Source of the DNA: a virus
Length of the DNA stretch: 64,000 nt
IMG/VR virus record: IMGVR_UViG_3300048924_000191
Location: 64,001 to 128,000 of that record
Strand: one strand, 5' to 3'
Below, piece after piece: positions 39,786 through 47,847 of the stretch (position 1 is its first letter; every line of letters begins with the position of its first letter). The notes below the pieces were generated by a model, which made no database searches, was not told the origin of the DNA, and saw nothing but the letters and a program-made list of their open reading frames with translations. The translations under genes were made by a program, and so were the position numbers.

Positions 39786-40538
39786 CTATTTGTATTCTGA
39801 ATCGGGTGTGTGGTTGGTGATGAACGCACTCGCCAACAACTCCATCTCTCGCATGGCATCTGCAATTGTAGGGGCGATGTGAATCAACGCAAAGCTGGTT
39901 AGCGATGTACCGAACCTTCCATTTACAGGGAGTTCAATATCCAAGACTACCGAGGCGACGTGCTTGCTGTCCTGACAACGCTTGAATTGTTCGTCCAACA
40001 GTTTAGTCAGCACTACTGGCGCGATGTAGTTAGACCGCAAGAACATGAGGATTTGTTCAACCCTTAAGTTCTTGTCCATAGGTCGCGAATCGATCGTCAG
40101 ATGACCACGACTTTCAAGGATGGTGGGTGTCGAGGCTTTACCGGCCTTGAGCTTACCCTCAGGAGACAACTCAATCACAGCACGCTCATAGAGCGCCCAG
40201 TCACGTTTGGAGATGACCGTACTGCAGAGGAGTTTGTCCGTCCCCAGCGTGACGGCAAGAGCTCTGGCAACCTCTATTGCGTTGTGGCGATGACGGTGTT
40301 CGCCCTCTTCAAGCGTTACCGTAAACTCGGTATTGAGAAACGGCCCGAACTTGCGCACGAACCATAAGAGAGGTGCATTCTGATACTTTTTATCAGGACC
40401 CCATTTGGTCATGTCGTTGAGTCGTTCGACGAACGCCATGAGACTGTATTCGCGGGACACCGTGATGGTCAGGTAAAAGAAGCCTGACTTGATGTGGGTG
40501 ATCCGGAAGATTCTGAAATACCTTTGTGGACTGTACAC
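39786..40538 (-). CDS. Hypothetical protein
   Basis: About 250 residues with a GTG start 4 bases after GGGAGG; the upstream reading runs into a terminator, and the next ATG (Met-Ala-Phe-Val) would remove about 33 residues. Mixed alpha/beta; no motif recognised. Confidence 0.75.
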   Translation of the reverse strand: MYSPQRYFRIFRITHIKSGFFYLTITVSREYSLMAFVERLNDMTKWGPDKKYQNAPLLWFVRKFGPFLNTEFTVTLEEGEHRHRHNAIEVARALAVTLGTDKLLCSTVISKRDWALYERAVIELSPEGKLKAGKASTPTILESRGHLTIDSRPMDKNLRVEQILMFLRSNYIAPVVLTKLLDEQFKRCQDSKHVASVVLDIELPVNGRFGTSLTSFALIHIAPTIADAMREMELLASAFITNHTPDSEYK

Positions 40539-40552
40539 ATGACCTCCCTGAC

Positions 40553-40589
40553 AAAAAGAAGAAAAGAACCGGGAGCCTACGCCCCCGGT
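40553..40589 (-). terminator. Hairpin plus T-rich terminator
   Basis: Stem ACCGGG / CCCGGT extended past one mismatch (40568-40589) with a T-rich minus-strand tail, after the gene at 40597. Confidence 0.65.
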
Positions 40590-40596
40590 CTTCGAG

Positions 40597-41280
40597 TTAC
40601 TCAGTCGCTCGAATCGATTTGAGAACGTGCGACCAGGCAAATGCTGCGCTGGATGGACCCCCGTTGTTCCCTTCCATGATCTCAGCGATCCGGTCGTGGA
40701 TGATTTCCACCGACAGTACCGATTGACCGCGTTTCAACATACCGCGGACGTGTTCGGGGAGATCAGCGAACCCAGGGATCGACTCAAGGATTTCAATAAT
40801 GCGTTTGAGATCACTCTGGATCTCCCAAGGATTGGGAAATTCCGAACCGACCGAGAGGGTCTGGATCGCCGAAGCGTTGGTTCTTGGCTTCAGATCAGCG
40901 AAGTAGTTCCAGACCTTGACGATAAAGAACTGACCGATACCCGCATAATCGGTATCGTCGAGCGTAGCGTTCGCCAGTTCGATGCCGTGACGATTGAGCA
41001 GTCCGCTATCTTCAGCGACCTTCCAGAAACCCTGACCGTGTTGTCCTTTGAACTTGCCGGACTTACGCACGACCAAAGCGGTGAGAGGCGGGAGGCCTTT
41101 ATGGTCGCACCAGTGGAAGATCTCCAGCAAGAGCTTGGTGACAGCCATGGACAGAGCGTTACCTTGCGTGGGAAGGCCGCACTCGATAGCCAGGGCTTCG
41201 TAATAGGTGGTTTCCCGACGGCAGGCTACGCCCATCAGGAATTGTACTGCTTTCTGGTTTACGTTCATTTCTTGAGTCAT
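40597..41280 (-). CDS. Hypothetical protein
   Basis: 227 residues, soluble, mainly helical with a central alpha/beta part (Leu-Val-Val-Arg-Lys-Ser). A segment Gly-Gln-Gly-Phe-Trp-Lys-Val-Ala resembles small-molecule or peptide-binding proteins but gives no family. Met-5 is an alternative start. Confidence 0.8.
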   Translation of the reverse strand: MTQEMNVNQKAVQFLMGVACRRETTYYEALAIECGLPTQGNALSMAVTKLLLEIFHWCDHKGLPPLTALVVRKSGKFKGQHGQGFWKVAEDSGLLNRHGIELANATLDDTDYAGIGQFFIVKVWNYFADLKPRTNASAIQTLSVGSEFPNPWEIQSDLKRIIEILESIPGFADLPEHVRGMLKRGQSVLSVEIIHDRIAEIMEGNNGGPSSAAFAWSHVLKSIRATE

Positions 41281-41333
41281 GTGACTTTCCTATACGTCGT
41301 GTGACGTTGGGTGGTTTTGGCAGAATTGCCGTG

Positions 41334-41600
41334 TTACAGTGTTGCTCGGTACTCCGCAACCTTCTTGCGGATCATGTTGCGGTATTGTTCGGAATCACAG
41401 CCTGCGCGAGCGATGCAGCTGTAAATGTATTGATCGGCGCAGACCCAGAAGTGGTCGTCCGTAGGTTTGAATGGTCCGGTATAGGTTTTCCGATAGAAAC
41501 TATCTTTTTCCACCATATCCTCGAGGAGTTCTTCTACTTTAATCTCATCGAGTTGGAAGTGAAGTTCGTCCTTACGCTCTTTACGAGTTTTCGTGCTCAT
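41334..41600 (-). CDS. Hypothetical protein
   Basis: 88 residues, highly charged N-terminal helix, then a segment with two Cys (Trp-Val-Cys-Ala ... Ser-Cys-Ile). No motif recognised. Confidence 0.8.
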   Translation of the reverse strand: MSTKTRKERKDELHFQLDEIKVEELLEDMVEKDSFYRKTYTGPFKPTDDHFWVCADQYIYSCIARAGCDSEQYRNMIRKKVAEYRATL

Positions 41601-41610
41601 TTCTTTATAC

Positions 41611-41976
41611 CTACCCTAGTCTGATGCGTTTAAGGTGTTTTGGGTCGATGTAGCGGATCTCAGCCAGCCACTCGTTAACCCGTTTCTTCGACAGTACGAC
41701 CTCGAGCGATTTCTCGTGCCGTACGTCACCAATGCGAGTGACCCAGGCGCCCTCACCATCGCGCATCGCCACCGAGAAATTAGGACCATACGTCACGGTC
41801 ATCTGCACATCTACTCGACCAAGCGAATCGAAGAATGTGTAACCTTCTTCGGCTTGATTCGCCATGCGGTTGTAATGCCTACACGCATAGACAGTAGCCC
41901 GATAAGAACGTGTGTCATTGAACCAGGCTGGATCGATCTCATCGAGATCGACTGTTACTACAGACTTCTTGGACAT
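41611..41976 (-). CDS. Hypothetical protein
   Basis: 121 residues from Met-Ser-Lys-Lys-Ser, with GGAG upstream. Mixed alpha/beta. The longer reading from 42018 has no ribosome site. No motif recognised. Confidence 0.8.
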   Translation of the reverse strand: MSKKSVVTVDLDEIDPAWFNDTRSYRATVYACRHYNRMANQAEEGYTFFDSLGRVDVQMTVTYGPNFSVAMRDGEGAWVTRIGDVRHEKSLEVVLSKKRVNEWLAEIRYIDPKHLKRIRLG

Positions 41977-42023
41977 AAAGACTCCAACAGGTGCAGCGGC
42001 CTGAGCCGCCACACCCATACGCG

Positions 42024-42566
42024 TTACTGAACGGCTTTGACCGTGATCGGATCAGACTTGACCGACAGCGGCTGGTCAGACACGAAGTAGTTCAGGCCGT
42101 TGACTTCGATGTAGGTGTCGGTCGCCGCGTCGAAGAAGAAGACAGCGCGGCAATCACCGCCGCCGTAGGTACCGCCCAGCCCAGGTGCTTTCATCAGCTG
42201 ACTGGAGTGACCGTAGCTGGTGGATACGTGCCAGAGATCATCCGGTGGCGTCAGGAGAGCGCAGACCGATACGGGGCGAGTGTTCGATACGTAGTAGCCC
42301 ATCTGCTGACCGTTGTCGGCGAGGATGTAGACGTAGAAGAGTTTACCCTTCTCGTCCAGGCGCTTGACTTGCTTCGCTACCGCTTCACGCGACAGGAAGT
42401 TGCTGACCCGAGGAACTGGTACCGTAGCGGTGGCGCGATCCATCACGCTTTTCTGCGCAGCGACGTTGGTGTCGCGGGCGGTTGGTGCTTCTGACGAACA
42501 GCTGGTGTTACCCATCATGGCTGCAGCCAGGAACAGACCGCATACTCCGTAGATCAGTTTACGCAT
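42024..42566 (-). CDS. Probable lipoprotein or exported protein
   Basis: 180 residues. N-terminal signal (Met-Arg-Lys-Leu-Ile-Tyr then hydrophobic to about 17) ending in Gly-Asn-Thr-Ser-Cys (Cys23), a possible though imperfect lipobox. The mature part is strand-rich with two more Cys (Val-Cys-Ala and Asp-Cys-Arg). Overlaps the one-TM gene upstream. Envelope location is likely; the role is unknown. Confidence 0.75.
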   Translation of the reverse strand: MRKLIYGVCGLFLAAAMMGNTSCSSEAPTARDTNVAAQKSVMDRATATVPVPRVSNFLSREAVAKQVKRLDEKGKLFYVYILADNGQQMGYYVSNTRPVSVCALLTPPDDLWHVSTSYGHSSQLMKAPGLGGTYGGGDCRAVFFFDAATDTYIEVNGLNYFVSDQPLSVKSDPITVKAVQ

Positions 42567-43000
42567 TGCGTTTTACCCCCAGTGATGGAATCGTCGAGTT
42601 GTTGCGGCAGGCTGGAATCCTTGAAGCGTGCCTGCGTGTAGACCTTGCGCACGTCAGCATTGTACTGCGCGATGGCGCGACTACGCTGAGCCTTGATGCC
42701 GGCGATGACCGTTTGCAGACGGCTCTTATCTTCCGGAGTGGTGGCTGCTTTCAAGGCCGCTTCTTGCACCTCGATCGAGCCTTCGTAGCCCTGGATCGCA
42801 GCGCACTGGTCGAAGTACTTCTCGTAGTTACCGATGCGGCTGTCGGCACTTTCGATCTTCCACTCGGCGTCTGCCTTACCGGCGACTGGCGCCATGTAGT
42901 ACTTCCAGGCGAAACCGCCCAGAGTCAGGAGGATCAGCACCAGAACGGCGAAGATGATCCACCGACCGGTGTAGGTGAACTCGTTGTCATACTTGGCCAT
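42554..43000 (-). CDS. One-TM protein with helical exported domain
   Basis: 148 residues. TM segment about 14-33, then a helical domain with Cys in Asp-Gln-Cys-Ala and near the C-terminus. Resembles the i-spanin layout, and it overlaps a possible lipoprotein gene, but the lipoprotein is much longer than a typical o-spanin. Listed as an envelope protein of unknown role. Confidence 0.75.
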   Translation of the reverse strand: MAKYDNEFTYTGRWIIFAVLVLILLTLGGFAWKYYMAPVAGKADAEWKIESADSRIGNYEKYFDQCAAIQGYEGSIEVQEAALKAATTPEDKSRLQTVIAGIKAQRSRAIAQYNADVRKVYTQARFKDSSLPQQLDDSITGGKTQCVN

Positions 43001-43139
43001 ACGTGCGTTCCTTTTGACGATGTTTGTCGTACGCCGCTACTCGTTCCATGTATTTCTTGGCACGGTCACCGGTCACGTACAGCGGGAAGATATACTCACC
43101 CGCCAGTGGGTTTTGCTTAGTACGCTGTCCGTCGGACAT
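42987..43139 (-). CDS. Small basic protein, 50 aa
   Basis: Read directly from sequence. Starts Met-Ser-Asp-Gly-Gln-Arg behind TAGGAG. Hydrophilic with a short hydrophobic Tyr-Ile-Phe-Pro-Leu-Tyr-Val stretch and a basic C-terminal helix. Overlaps the next gene by 14 bases, suggesting coupling. Confidence 0.65.
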   Translation of the reverse strand: MSDGQRTKQNPLAGEYIFPLYVTGDRAKKYMERVAAYDKHRQKERTYGQV

Positions 43140-43161
43140 GTTGCGCTCCTAATGGTTGGAT

Positions 43162-43183
43162 GGACCTCTTATCCCGGAGGTCC
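43162..43183 (-). terminator. Small hairpin after gene
   Basis: 7-bp stem (GGACCTC / GAGGTCC) between the genes at 43139 and 43194; no T-run. Confidence 0.4.
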
Positions 43184-43193
43184 TTCGGGTAAA

Positions 43194-43517
43194 TCAGGAG
43201 TTAAAGCTGATCGCCACTTGCTGCGGATGGACGAGTTCAACGATACCACGACTCTCCAACTCAGCACCGATCCGCTCTTTGAGCGTGGCGAGGTTCTTCG
43301 CCATCAACTCTTCACGGTTCAGCGGGCTGACAACAACACCGGTGTCATCCGGCGTAACGCGAACGGCTGGGACGCGCAGAGAGAACTCGCCTTGGAAAAT
43401 ACTTCCCTGACCGTCCACCATGGCCCCCAGATCGACATGAGTCGTGAGGTAGGTAAGATGGTCGGCGCCGTTAGAGAAGCGGTGCTCTACACGAGCGATG
43501 AGATGGCTGAGATCCAT
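43194..43517 (-). CDS. Hypothetical protein, paralogue of upstream gene
   Basis: 107 residues behind AAGGAGG. Strand-rich first half and a helix (Met-Ala-Lys-Asn-Leu-Ala-Thr-Leu-Lys). Shares the order Gly-Glu-Phe ... Ser-Pro-Leu-Asn-Arg ... Met-x-Lys-Asn ... with the gene at 43527, so the two are probably duplicates that have diverged. Confidence 0.8.
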   Translation of the reverse strand: MDLSHLIARVEHRFSNGADHLTYLTTHVDLGAMVDGQGSIFQGEFSLRVPAVRVTPDDTGVVVSPLNREELMAKNLATLKERIGAELESRGIVELVHPQQVAISFNS

Positions 43518-43526
43518 TGATCCTCC

Positions 43527-43913
43527 TTAACCTTCGCCGCGAAGCGGACTGACATCAATAGCCACACCGCCTGCGCTGACGACCGATTCCGATTCGTCGT
43601 TGCTGGCGAGTAGCGCCTGTTCGATTTCCTGGAGCAGCAGGTTCTGGTTCTTGGTCATCAGGAAGACGCGGTTGATTGGCGTCGCTTCCAGACCCTGGTC
43701 CGGCACCAGAGGTTTGACCGGTTCGGCCGATACCGTGGTGGTGAACTCACCGTGACGTTTCTCGCCGTCAGCGTAGATGACTTCGCCGATGCTGATCTTG
43801 GTTTCCAGGATGTGGTCGCCGTGAGTATCGAGCTTGAAGACGTGGTGGACGTCTTGGAACAGACGAGTCAGGTCGGAACGGTTGGTGATGATGATCGGAT
43901 CGGGAATGCTCAT
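43527..43913 (-). CDS. Hypothetical protein, paralogue of downstream gene
   Basis: 128 residues, GGAG ribosome site. Contains Gly-Glu-Phe-Thr ... Thr-Pro-Ile-Asn-Arg ... Met-Thr-Lys-Asn-Gln, matching the neighbour at 43194. No known family. Confidence 0.8.
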   Translation of the reverse strand: MSIPDPIIITNRSDLTRLFQDVHHVFKLDTHGDHILETKISIGEVIYADGEKRHGEFTTTVSAEPVKPLVPDQGLEATPINRVFLMTKNQNLLLQEIEQALLASNDESESVVSAGGVAIDVSPLRGEG

Positions 43914-43977
43914 GGAATAATCTCCGTTGATTGGGTGAGTTTTGTTGTTCTACAGCAGTGGGTGATTCGGTAGGCTT

Positions 43978-44250
43978 TTACTCGCGGTACCGTACCTGGA
44001 TGCGACCTTCTTTACCTTCGCACGGCTTGTATTTGCGGTGGAAGGCCGCAGGCGTCATGCTGGACGAGTCGGCCGCGTCCATGTGGCGCTTGACGAAGAT
44101 CGAACCGTTCTTGACCTTGTCGACGATCACGTACTCAACACCGCGTTTGTCGTCTTTCCAGATAGTCCCTTTCTTGACTTCTGGGTATTCGACATCGCGC
44201 AAGTCGTTGCGCAGTTTCAACAGTTCTGTGTTGGTGGCTTGTTTACGCAC
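43978..44250 (-). CDS. Small basic protein, possible SH3-like fold
   Basis: 90 residues. After a basic helix, the pattern Gly-Thr-Ile-Trp-Lys ... Gly-Val-Glu-Tyr-Val-Ile-Val ... Gly-Ser-Ile-Phe-Val resembles small SH3-like beta-barrel proteins common in phages. Function unknown. Confidence 0.75.
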   Translation of the reverse strand: MRKQATNTELLKLRNDLRDVEYPEVKKGTIWKDDKRGVEYVIVDKVKNGSIFVKRHMDAADSSSMTPAAFHRKYKPCEGKEGRIQVRYRE

Positions 44251-44262
44251 TGGTAGTTCTCC

Positions 44263-44595
44263 TTACTTGGCGAAGCGCTGTTTGTAGATAATGCGGTCGA
44301 TCATCTGCTCGAACGTGTAACCGCTCGGCTCAGTCGGCGTGTGATTGAACGTCACCAGAGAGGCGTGGTCGACGTAGGCCTGGAAGTTGAAGAAGTAGCG
44401 GCCTTGCTGCAACGACACCACCTCACACACCGTGTTACGGTCAGCTCTCTCCGACCACGGAACACAACCGTAGACGGAAACGCCATCTGGAGCCTGACCG
44501 GTTACGCCGAGGATGATGGTGCCGTCCTTACGAACGACACGATGATTCTCATCGATGGCGGCGATGAAGTTACGTATGATTTCTTCGCGGTTCAT
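44263..44595 (-). CDS. Hypothetical protein
   Basis: 110 residues, strand-rich centre with two Cys (Tyr-Gly-Cys-Val and Thr-Val-Cys-Glu). Shares one base with the preceding stop codon. No motif recognised. Confidence 0.8.
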   Translation of the reverse strand: MNREEIIRNFIAAIDENHRVVRKDGTIILGVTGQAPDGVSVYGCVPWSERADRNTVCEVVSLQQGRYFFNFQAYVDHASLVTFNHTPTEPSGYTFEQMIDRIIYKQRFAK

Positions 44596-45167
44596 TAAAG
44601 ACCTCGTTCGGACATGGTCCCGAAAGCATCCGGGAATTTCTTGTTGACGTTATCGAGCAAAGCAAACATCGGTTCTGCTCGATGACCGATTTTGTTCAAC
44701 GACTTGATTGGGTCGAAGTACGGGCTGGTGCGTTTACCGCTCTGCTTGCGCGTCATGGTGTCGAACCACTGAATGAGTAGGTCCACAGGCACTTGCAGAC
44801 GCATGCAGGTGTACATCAACCGCACGGCTTTGGCACCAAGGATATCGCCGTCCTGAATCGCCCAGGACTCACTGAGAAAGAGCGTCGCTGCGTTCTCCAT
44901 GCCGTTGGAGATCAACATGGCGTAACCGTATTCACCATGGATGTGAATCGAATCACAACCTGCATGACCATGGTTGGCCAGATAGAGGTTACGCCACTTC
45001 GGCTGGAGGGCACACAGACCGGTGTAGAAGTCAGCGGCCTGGAACGGAGCGGTGAAATCACTTCCTGGGTTCTTCAGCGTCGCATTGCAGAACAGTTGAC
45101 CAAAGTCGGTCACGGTGATCGGCAAAGCGTTCTCGATTACAGGTACAGCTACGGCAGAAAGAGCCAT
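44595..45167 (-). CDS. Hypothetical protein
   Basis: 190 residues, alpha/beta, with several Cys and His (Gly-His-Ala-Gly-Cys-Asp-Ser-Ile-His-Ile-His). This His/Cys-rich segment could bind metal, but no known domain is matched. Confidence 0.8.
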   Translation of the reverse strand: MALSAVAVPVIENALPITVTDFGQLFCNATLKNPGSDFTAPFQAADFYTGLCALQPKWRNLYLANHGHAGCDSIHIHGEYGYAMLISNGMENAATLFLSESWAIQDGDILGAKAVRLMYTCMRLQVPVDLLIQWFDTMTRKQSGKRTSPYFDPIKSLNKIGHRAEPMFALLDNVNKKFPDAFGTMSERGL

Positions 45168-45185
45168 CCTTGAAGTCCTTGTTTA

Positions 45186-46052
45186 TTAATTAGCGGCGTA
45201 GATACGCATCTTGCGATTGAAGTACTCGGTCTCACGCAGGCCACTGCTGGCAAAGACCAGAGAACGACTGGCGGAGGTCGGTTCAGGGAAACGGAGGTTG
45301 TGGTTACACAGACTCACACCGATCTCCAAATCGAGATTGTGTTCCGGTAGCGTCCCCACTCCGATTGCCAGACGTTCCAGATCGACGAGTAAGTCGAACT
45401 TATCACCGTCTTCCAACGTGACCGCGATCTTCTTGACGGAAAGTATCGAGGTGTTGTAAGCCGGTGTAGATTTCACTGCGACTTCGTTACCGGACAACCG
45501 GGTAGCACCTACAACCGTGACGTTACGGACCGAGTCTGTCTGATCGAACAGGGCCTTCGTCATGAGCGACTGCGGCTGGCGCATCTGCACTTCATCACGA
45601 GGGGCTGAGGTCGGCGATGTCGGGCGCTTAACTCCAGCATGACGTCTCTCGTACATCTGCTGGACCAAGTTATTGTCTGCGATGTTCTTGATGAAGTCAC
45701 CGAACTTAACCCCGCCGTTGACCACTTCGGCATGACTCATGTCCTTGTAGCCAAGTGCTTGCATGACCACATGTCGAGCCAAGCGTTCAGACATCTGACG
45801 ATTCGACATCACGCGCAGTTGTTTGACCAGATTGACGATCTCACGGACAGTCATCCCTGGACCAAACGCCACTTCCAGCAGAACACCACCGATGGTGTCT
45901 GGAGAAAGCTCGTTATCCTCATCGGCAATGAAACCGCCGGCGTTGTTCTTGTTCATGAACGCACGCATGTGTTCGCCCAAGGATTCTGGACGTACCTGCG
46001 CTGTGGGTTTAGAGGGTTCTTTCTGTGGCGGTAGTATCGTGATTTCAGCCAT
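45186..46052 (-). CDS. Hypothetical protein
   Basis: 288 residues from Met-Ala-Glu-Ile-Thr, with GGAG upstream. Helical N-terminal two-thirds, strand-rich C-terminal part. Preceded by a hairpin (46073-46093) and a promoter-like motif. No motif recognised. Confidence 0.85.
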   Translation of the reverse strand: MAEITILPPQKEPSKPTAQVRPESLGEHMRAFMNKNNAGGFIADEDNELSPDTIGGVLLEVAFGPGMTVREIVNLVKQLRVMSNRQMSERLARHVVMQALGYKDMSHAEVVNGGVKFGDFIKNIADNNLVQQMYERRHAGVKRPTSPTSAPRDEVQMRQPQSLMTKALFDQTDSVRNVTVVGATRLSGNEVAVKSTPAYNTSILSVKKIAVTLEDGDKFDLLVDLERLAIGVGTLPEHNLDLEIGVSLCNHNLRFPEPTSASRSLVFASSGLRETEYFNRKMRIYAAN

Positions 46053-46072
46053 GCTGGCTCCTGTATAGATGA

Positions 46073-46093
46073 CCCGCCGAAACATCCGGCGGG
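46073..46093 (-). terminator. Hairpin at unit junction
   Basis: Perfect 7-bp stem (CCCGCCG / CGGCGGG) with a 7-base loop; no T-run. It lies between the promoter-like motif and the next start codon, so it could instead be a 5' leader structure. Confidence 0.4.
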
Positions 46094-46109
46094 AGTCTGG
46101 ATTCAATCC

Positions 46110-46124
46110 GGTAATGTGTGATTC
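46110..46124 (-). promoter_or_regulatory. Promoter-like motif AATCACACATTACC
   Basis: The minus strand reads GAATCACACATTACC. ACATTAC core as at 28541, 53610 and 56401. Upstream of the gene at 45186-46052. Confidence 0.45.
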
Positions 46125-46656
46125 AATCCCGCTTGAACCTCGGCGAGAGGTGCGGGTGGAGTTCGATCACATGGTCGTACATGAAGTGTTTCTGCTCGAC
46201 CTGCTCCAGTCGCGCCAGGATGTCGTCCCACTTCACATCCTCATCCGCCGGAACAACCTGCCAGAAGTAAAACAACTTCTCGATACACGACTGGATCTCG
46301 CTCCTGAAGTCCATTGACTCCATGTGGTCCAGCGCTTCGATAACTTTGCACAGCTTGGACGTTTCGATGATGATCTCATCGTACGAGAAGCCGTTCACTA
46401 CTGGCGCATAACTACCGGTGATCTGGTAGTTGATCACGTTGGCCATCGACATCAAAACAATGATGGCGTCTACCTTGACGGCAAACTTACCTTCATCATT
46501 CTTGGCTGCTTGCTGGACCAGGTATTTGCCTTGGTACTTGGCCAGATGCAACGTCAAGTGCTTGAGCCGGTTGTGTTTGCTCAGACAGTAGATGTCCCAG
46601 TGGAAGAGCCTGTCGTGCTCCTCCTGTCGATACTGCATGTCGGCACGAATCTTCAT
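46123..46656 (-). CDS. Helical protein, possibly MazG-like
   Basis: 177 residues, nearly all helical. The pattern Glu-Glu-His ... His-Leu-Thr-Leu-His-Leu-Ala-Lys-Tyr ... Val-Asp-Ala-Ile-Ile-Val-Leu-Met resembles the all-alpha NTP pyrophosphohydrolase layout, but the expected acidic residues are incomplete. Function is left open. Confidence 0.7.
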   Translation of the reverse strand: MKIRADMQYRQEEHDRLFHWDIYCLSKHNRLKHLTLHLAKYQGKYLVQQAAKNDEGKFAVKVDAIIVLMSMANVINYQITGSYAPVVNGFSYDEIIIETSKLCKVIEALDHMESMDFRSEIQSCIEKLFYFWQVVPADEDVKWDDILARLEQVEQKHFMYDHVIELHPHLSPRFKRD

Positions 46657-46919
46657 TCTTCAGGTTCCTCGGGGTGCTGTGGCGGTGGTGGCTTGACGGT
46701 CAGATCGTAATACGTGTCGGCATGTCCGCGTTGAGGATTGGTCAATTCGAAGTCGCCTGGAATGTAGACCATGCTCTCACTACAGCTGACACCGGCGGAA
46801 TTACCGCAGTGGTCCGTCTTACGGCTGCGGATGATTACTCCGCTCGGCACAATCATGGCTTCGGTTCTGTCGCGTTTCCCCTCACCGCTAGATGGGTACG
46901 TGATGTAATACCAGCGCAT
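46653..46919 (-). CDS. Hypothetical protein
   Basis: 88 residues, strand-rich, ending in a Pro/Glu-rich tail. 4-base overlap with the next gene and 1 base with the previous. No motif recognised. Confidence 0.8.
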   Translation of the reverse strand: MRWYYITYPSSGEGKRDRTEAMIVPSGVIIRSRKTDHCGNSAGVSCSESMVYIPGDFELTNPQRGHADTYYDLTVKPPPPQHPEEPEE

Positions 46920-47563
46920 TATTCCACCACTTCGGTTGGTGTTGGCGATGTGTCAGCTTTGAGATTGTTGAGGACCTTCTCGACCTCTTCCTTAACGAAC
47001 ACACGGTTACCTTCGATCTTGTACCACTGGATCAGCGAGTACAGTTGACGCCATTCGACGCCAGCCTCTTCGCCAAGCTTACTCGCTTCGTCCACCGATA
47101 TCAGCGTCTTACCTTCCGTCAGCTTCTTGGCGTGGTACTCGACGCAGGTATGGAGCGTATGGCGGCACATGTGGTGATCATGACCGCGGTGGTCGAGGTA
47201 AGTGCCGGACGGCATGTACGTCTTGGCACCTTCCATGTACTCAGCCATGCGGTGGATGAAGTAAGCAATTGCCGGAGATCGCACACTACCTTCACCGCAA
47301 TGGACGATGATGTCTTCGCCCTTCTCCACGATCGGCGTTACGAAGTCGATGATCCGCTGGATATCTTCTTCCTGGATCAGGTGCTTTAAGCTGTGCTCCT
47401 GGATACCTGAGTAGTGGTTGATGAAGCCCACCTTCAACAGGTTGTGCTTAACGCTGAATTCAGCCCAAGAGCCGTACGGGTCGTTGATCGAGATCAGGTT
47501 GACCGGTGTACGAATCGATTGGGCAGTTTTCTTTGGAACGAAATAAACCTTTGGCATGTCCAT
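46919..47563 (-). CDS. Protein tyrosine/dual-specificity phosphatase-like protein
   Basis: 214 residues. Active-site loop His-Cys-Gly-Glu-Gly-Ser-Val-Arg-Ser (C89, R95) is the HCx5RS signature of cysteine-dependent phosphatases. A His-rich insert (Asp-His-Arg-Gly-His-Asp-His-His) and a C-terminal helical region with Asn-Arg-Val-Phe-Val follow. It would dephosphorylate phosphotyrosine or another phospho-substrate through a Cys intermediate. With the PPP enzyme at 26667 the window has two phosphatases of different classes. Confidence 0.8.
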   Translation of the reverse strand: MDMPKVYFVPKKTAQSIRTPVNLISINDPYGSWAEFSVKHNLLKVGFINHYSGIQEHSLKHLIQEEDIQRIIDFVTPIVEKGEDIIVHCGEGSVRSPAIAYFIHRMAEYMEGAKTYMPSGTYLDHRGHDHHMCRHTLHTCVEYHAKKLTEGKTLISVDEASKLGEEAGVEWRQLYSLIQWYKIEGNRVFVKEEVEKVLNNLKADTSPTPTEVVE

Positions 47564-47568
47564 TACTC

Positions 47569-47847
47569 CTATTTTAATAGTCCGATAACGTAGGCGATCA
47601 GGAGAGTCAGCGTACCGCCAACGATGATGTCAAGAGCAATCACCGCTCCTCTCCCCATGACGAACGACTTCTTGGTACGTTTACCGTACTTGCGTTCGTT
47701 CACCCCTTTCTTGTATCCGGCGCGATAGTCCCACCACAGTCGCCATTGACTGCGGCGGTATCGGCCAGACTGTCCGTACTTACCACTCAACCCGTCTTGA
47801 TATCCGAGCTGAATGGCGGAACGGATGCGTTGCTTGGTCTTACTCAC
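47569..47847 (-). CDS. Small basic protein with C-terminal TM
   Basis: 92 residues with a GTG start forming a GTGA overlap with the preceding stop; ATG at 47874 is an alternative. Very basic, Tyr/Arg-rich first 60 residues (Tyr-Gly-Gln-Ser-Gly-Arg-Tyr-Arg-Arg) then one TM segment (about 66-90). Tail-anchored topology. Confidence 0.7.
   Translation of the reverse strand: MSKTKQRIRSAIQLGYQDGLSGKYGQSGRYRRSQWRLWWDYRAGYKKGVNERKYGKRTKKSFVMGRGAVIALDIIVGGTLTLLIAYVIGLLK

Noticed and set aside
42024-43000. Second spanin pair
   Set aside because: Topologies fit loosely (TM protein followed by signal/lipobox protein), but the lipoprotein has 180 residues with a strand-rich domain and an imperfect lipobox.
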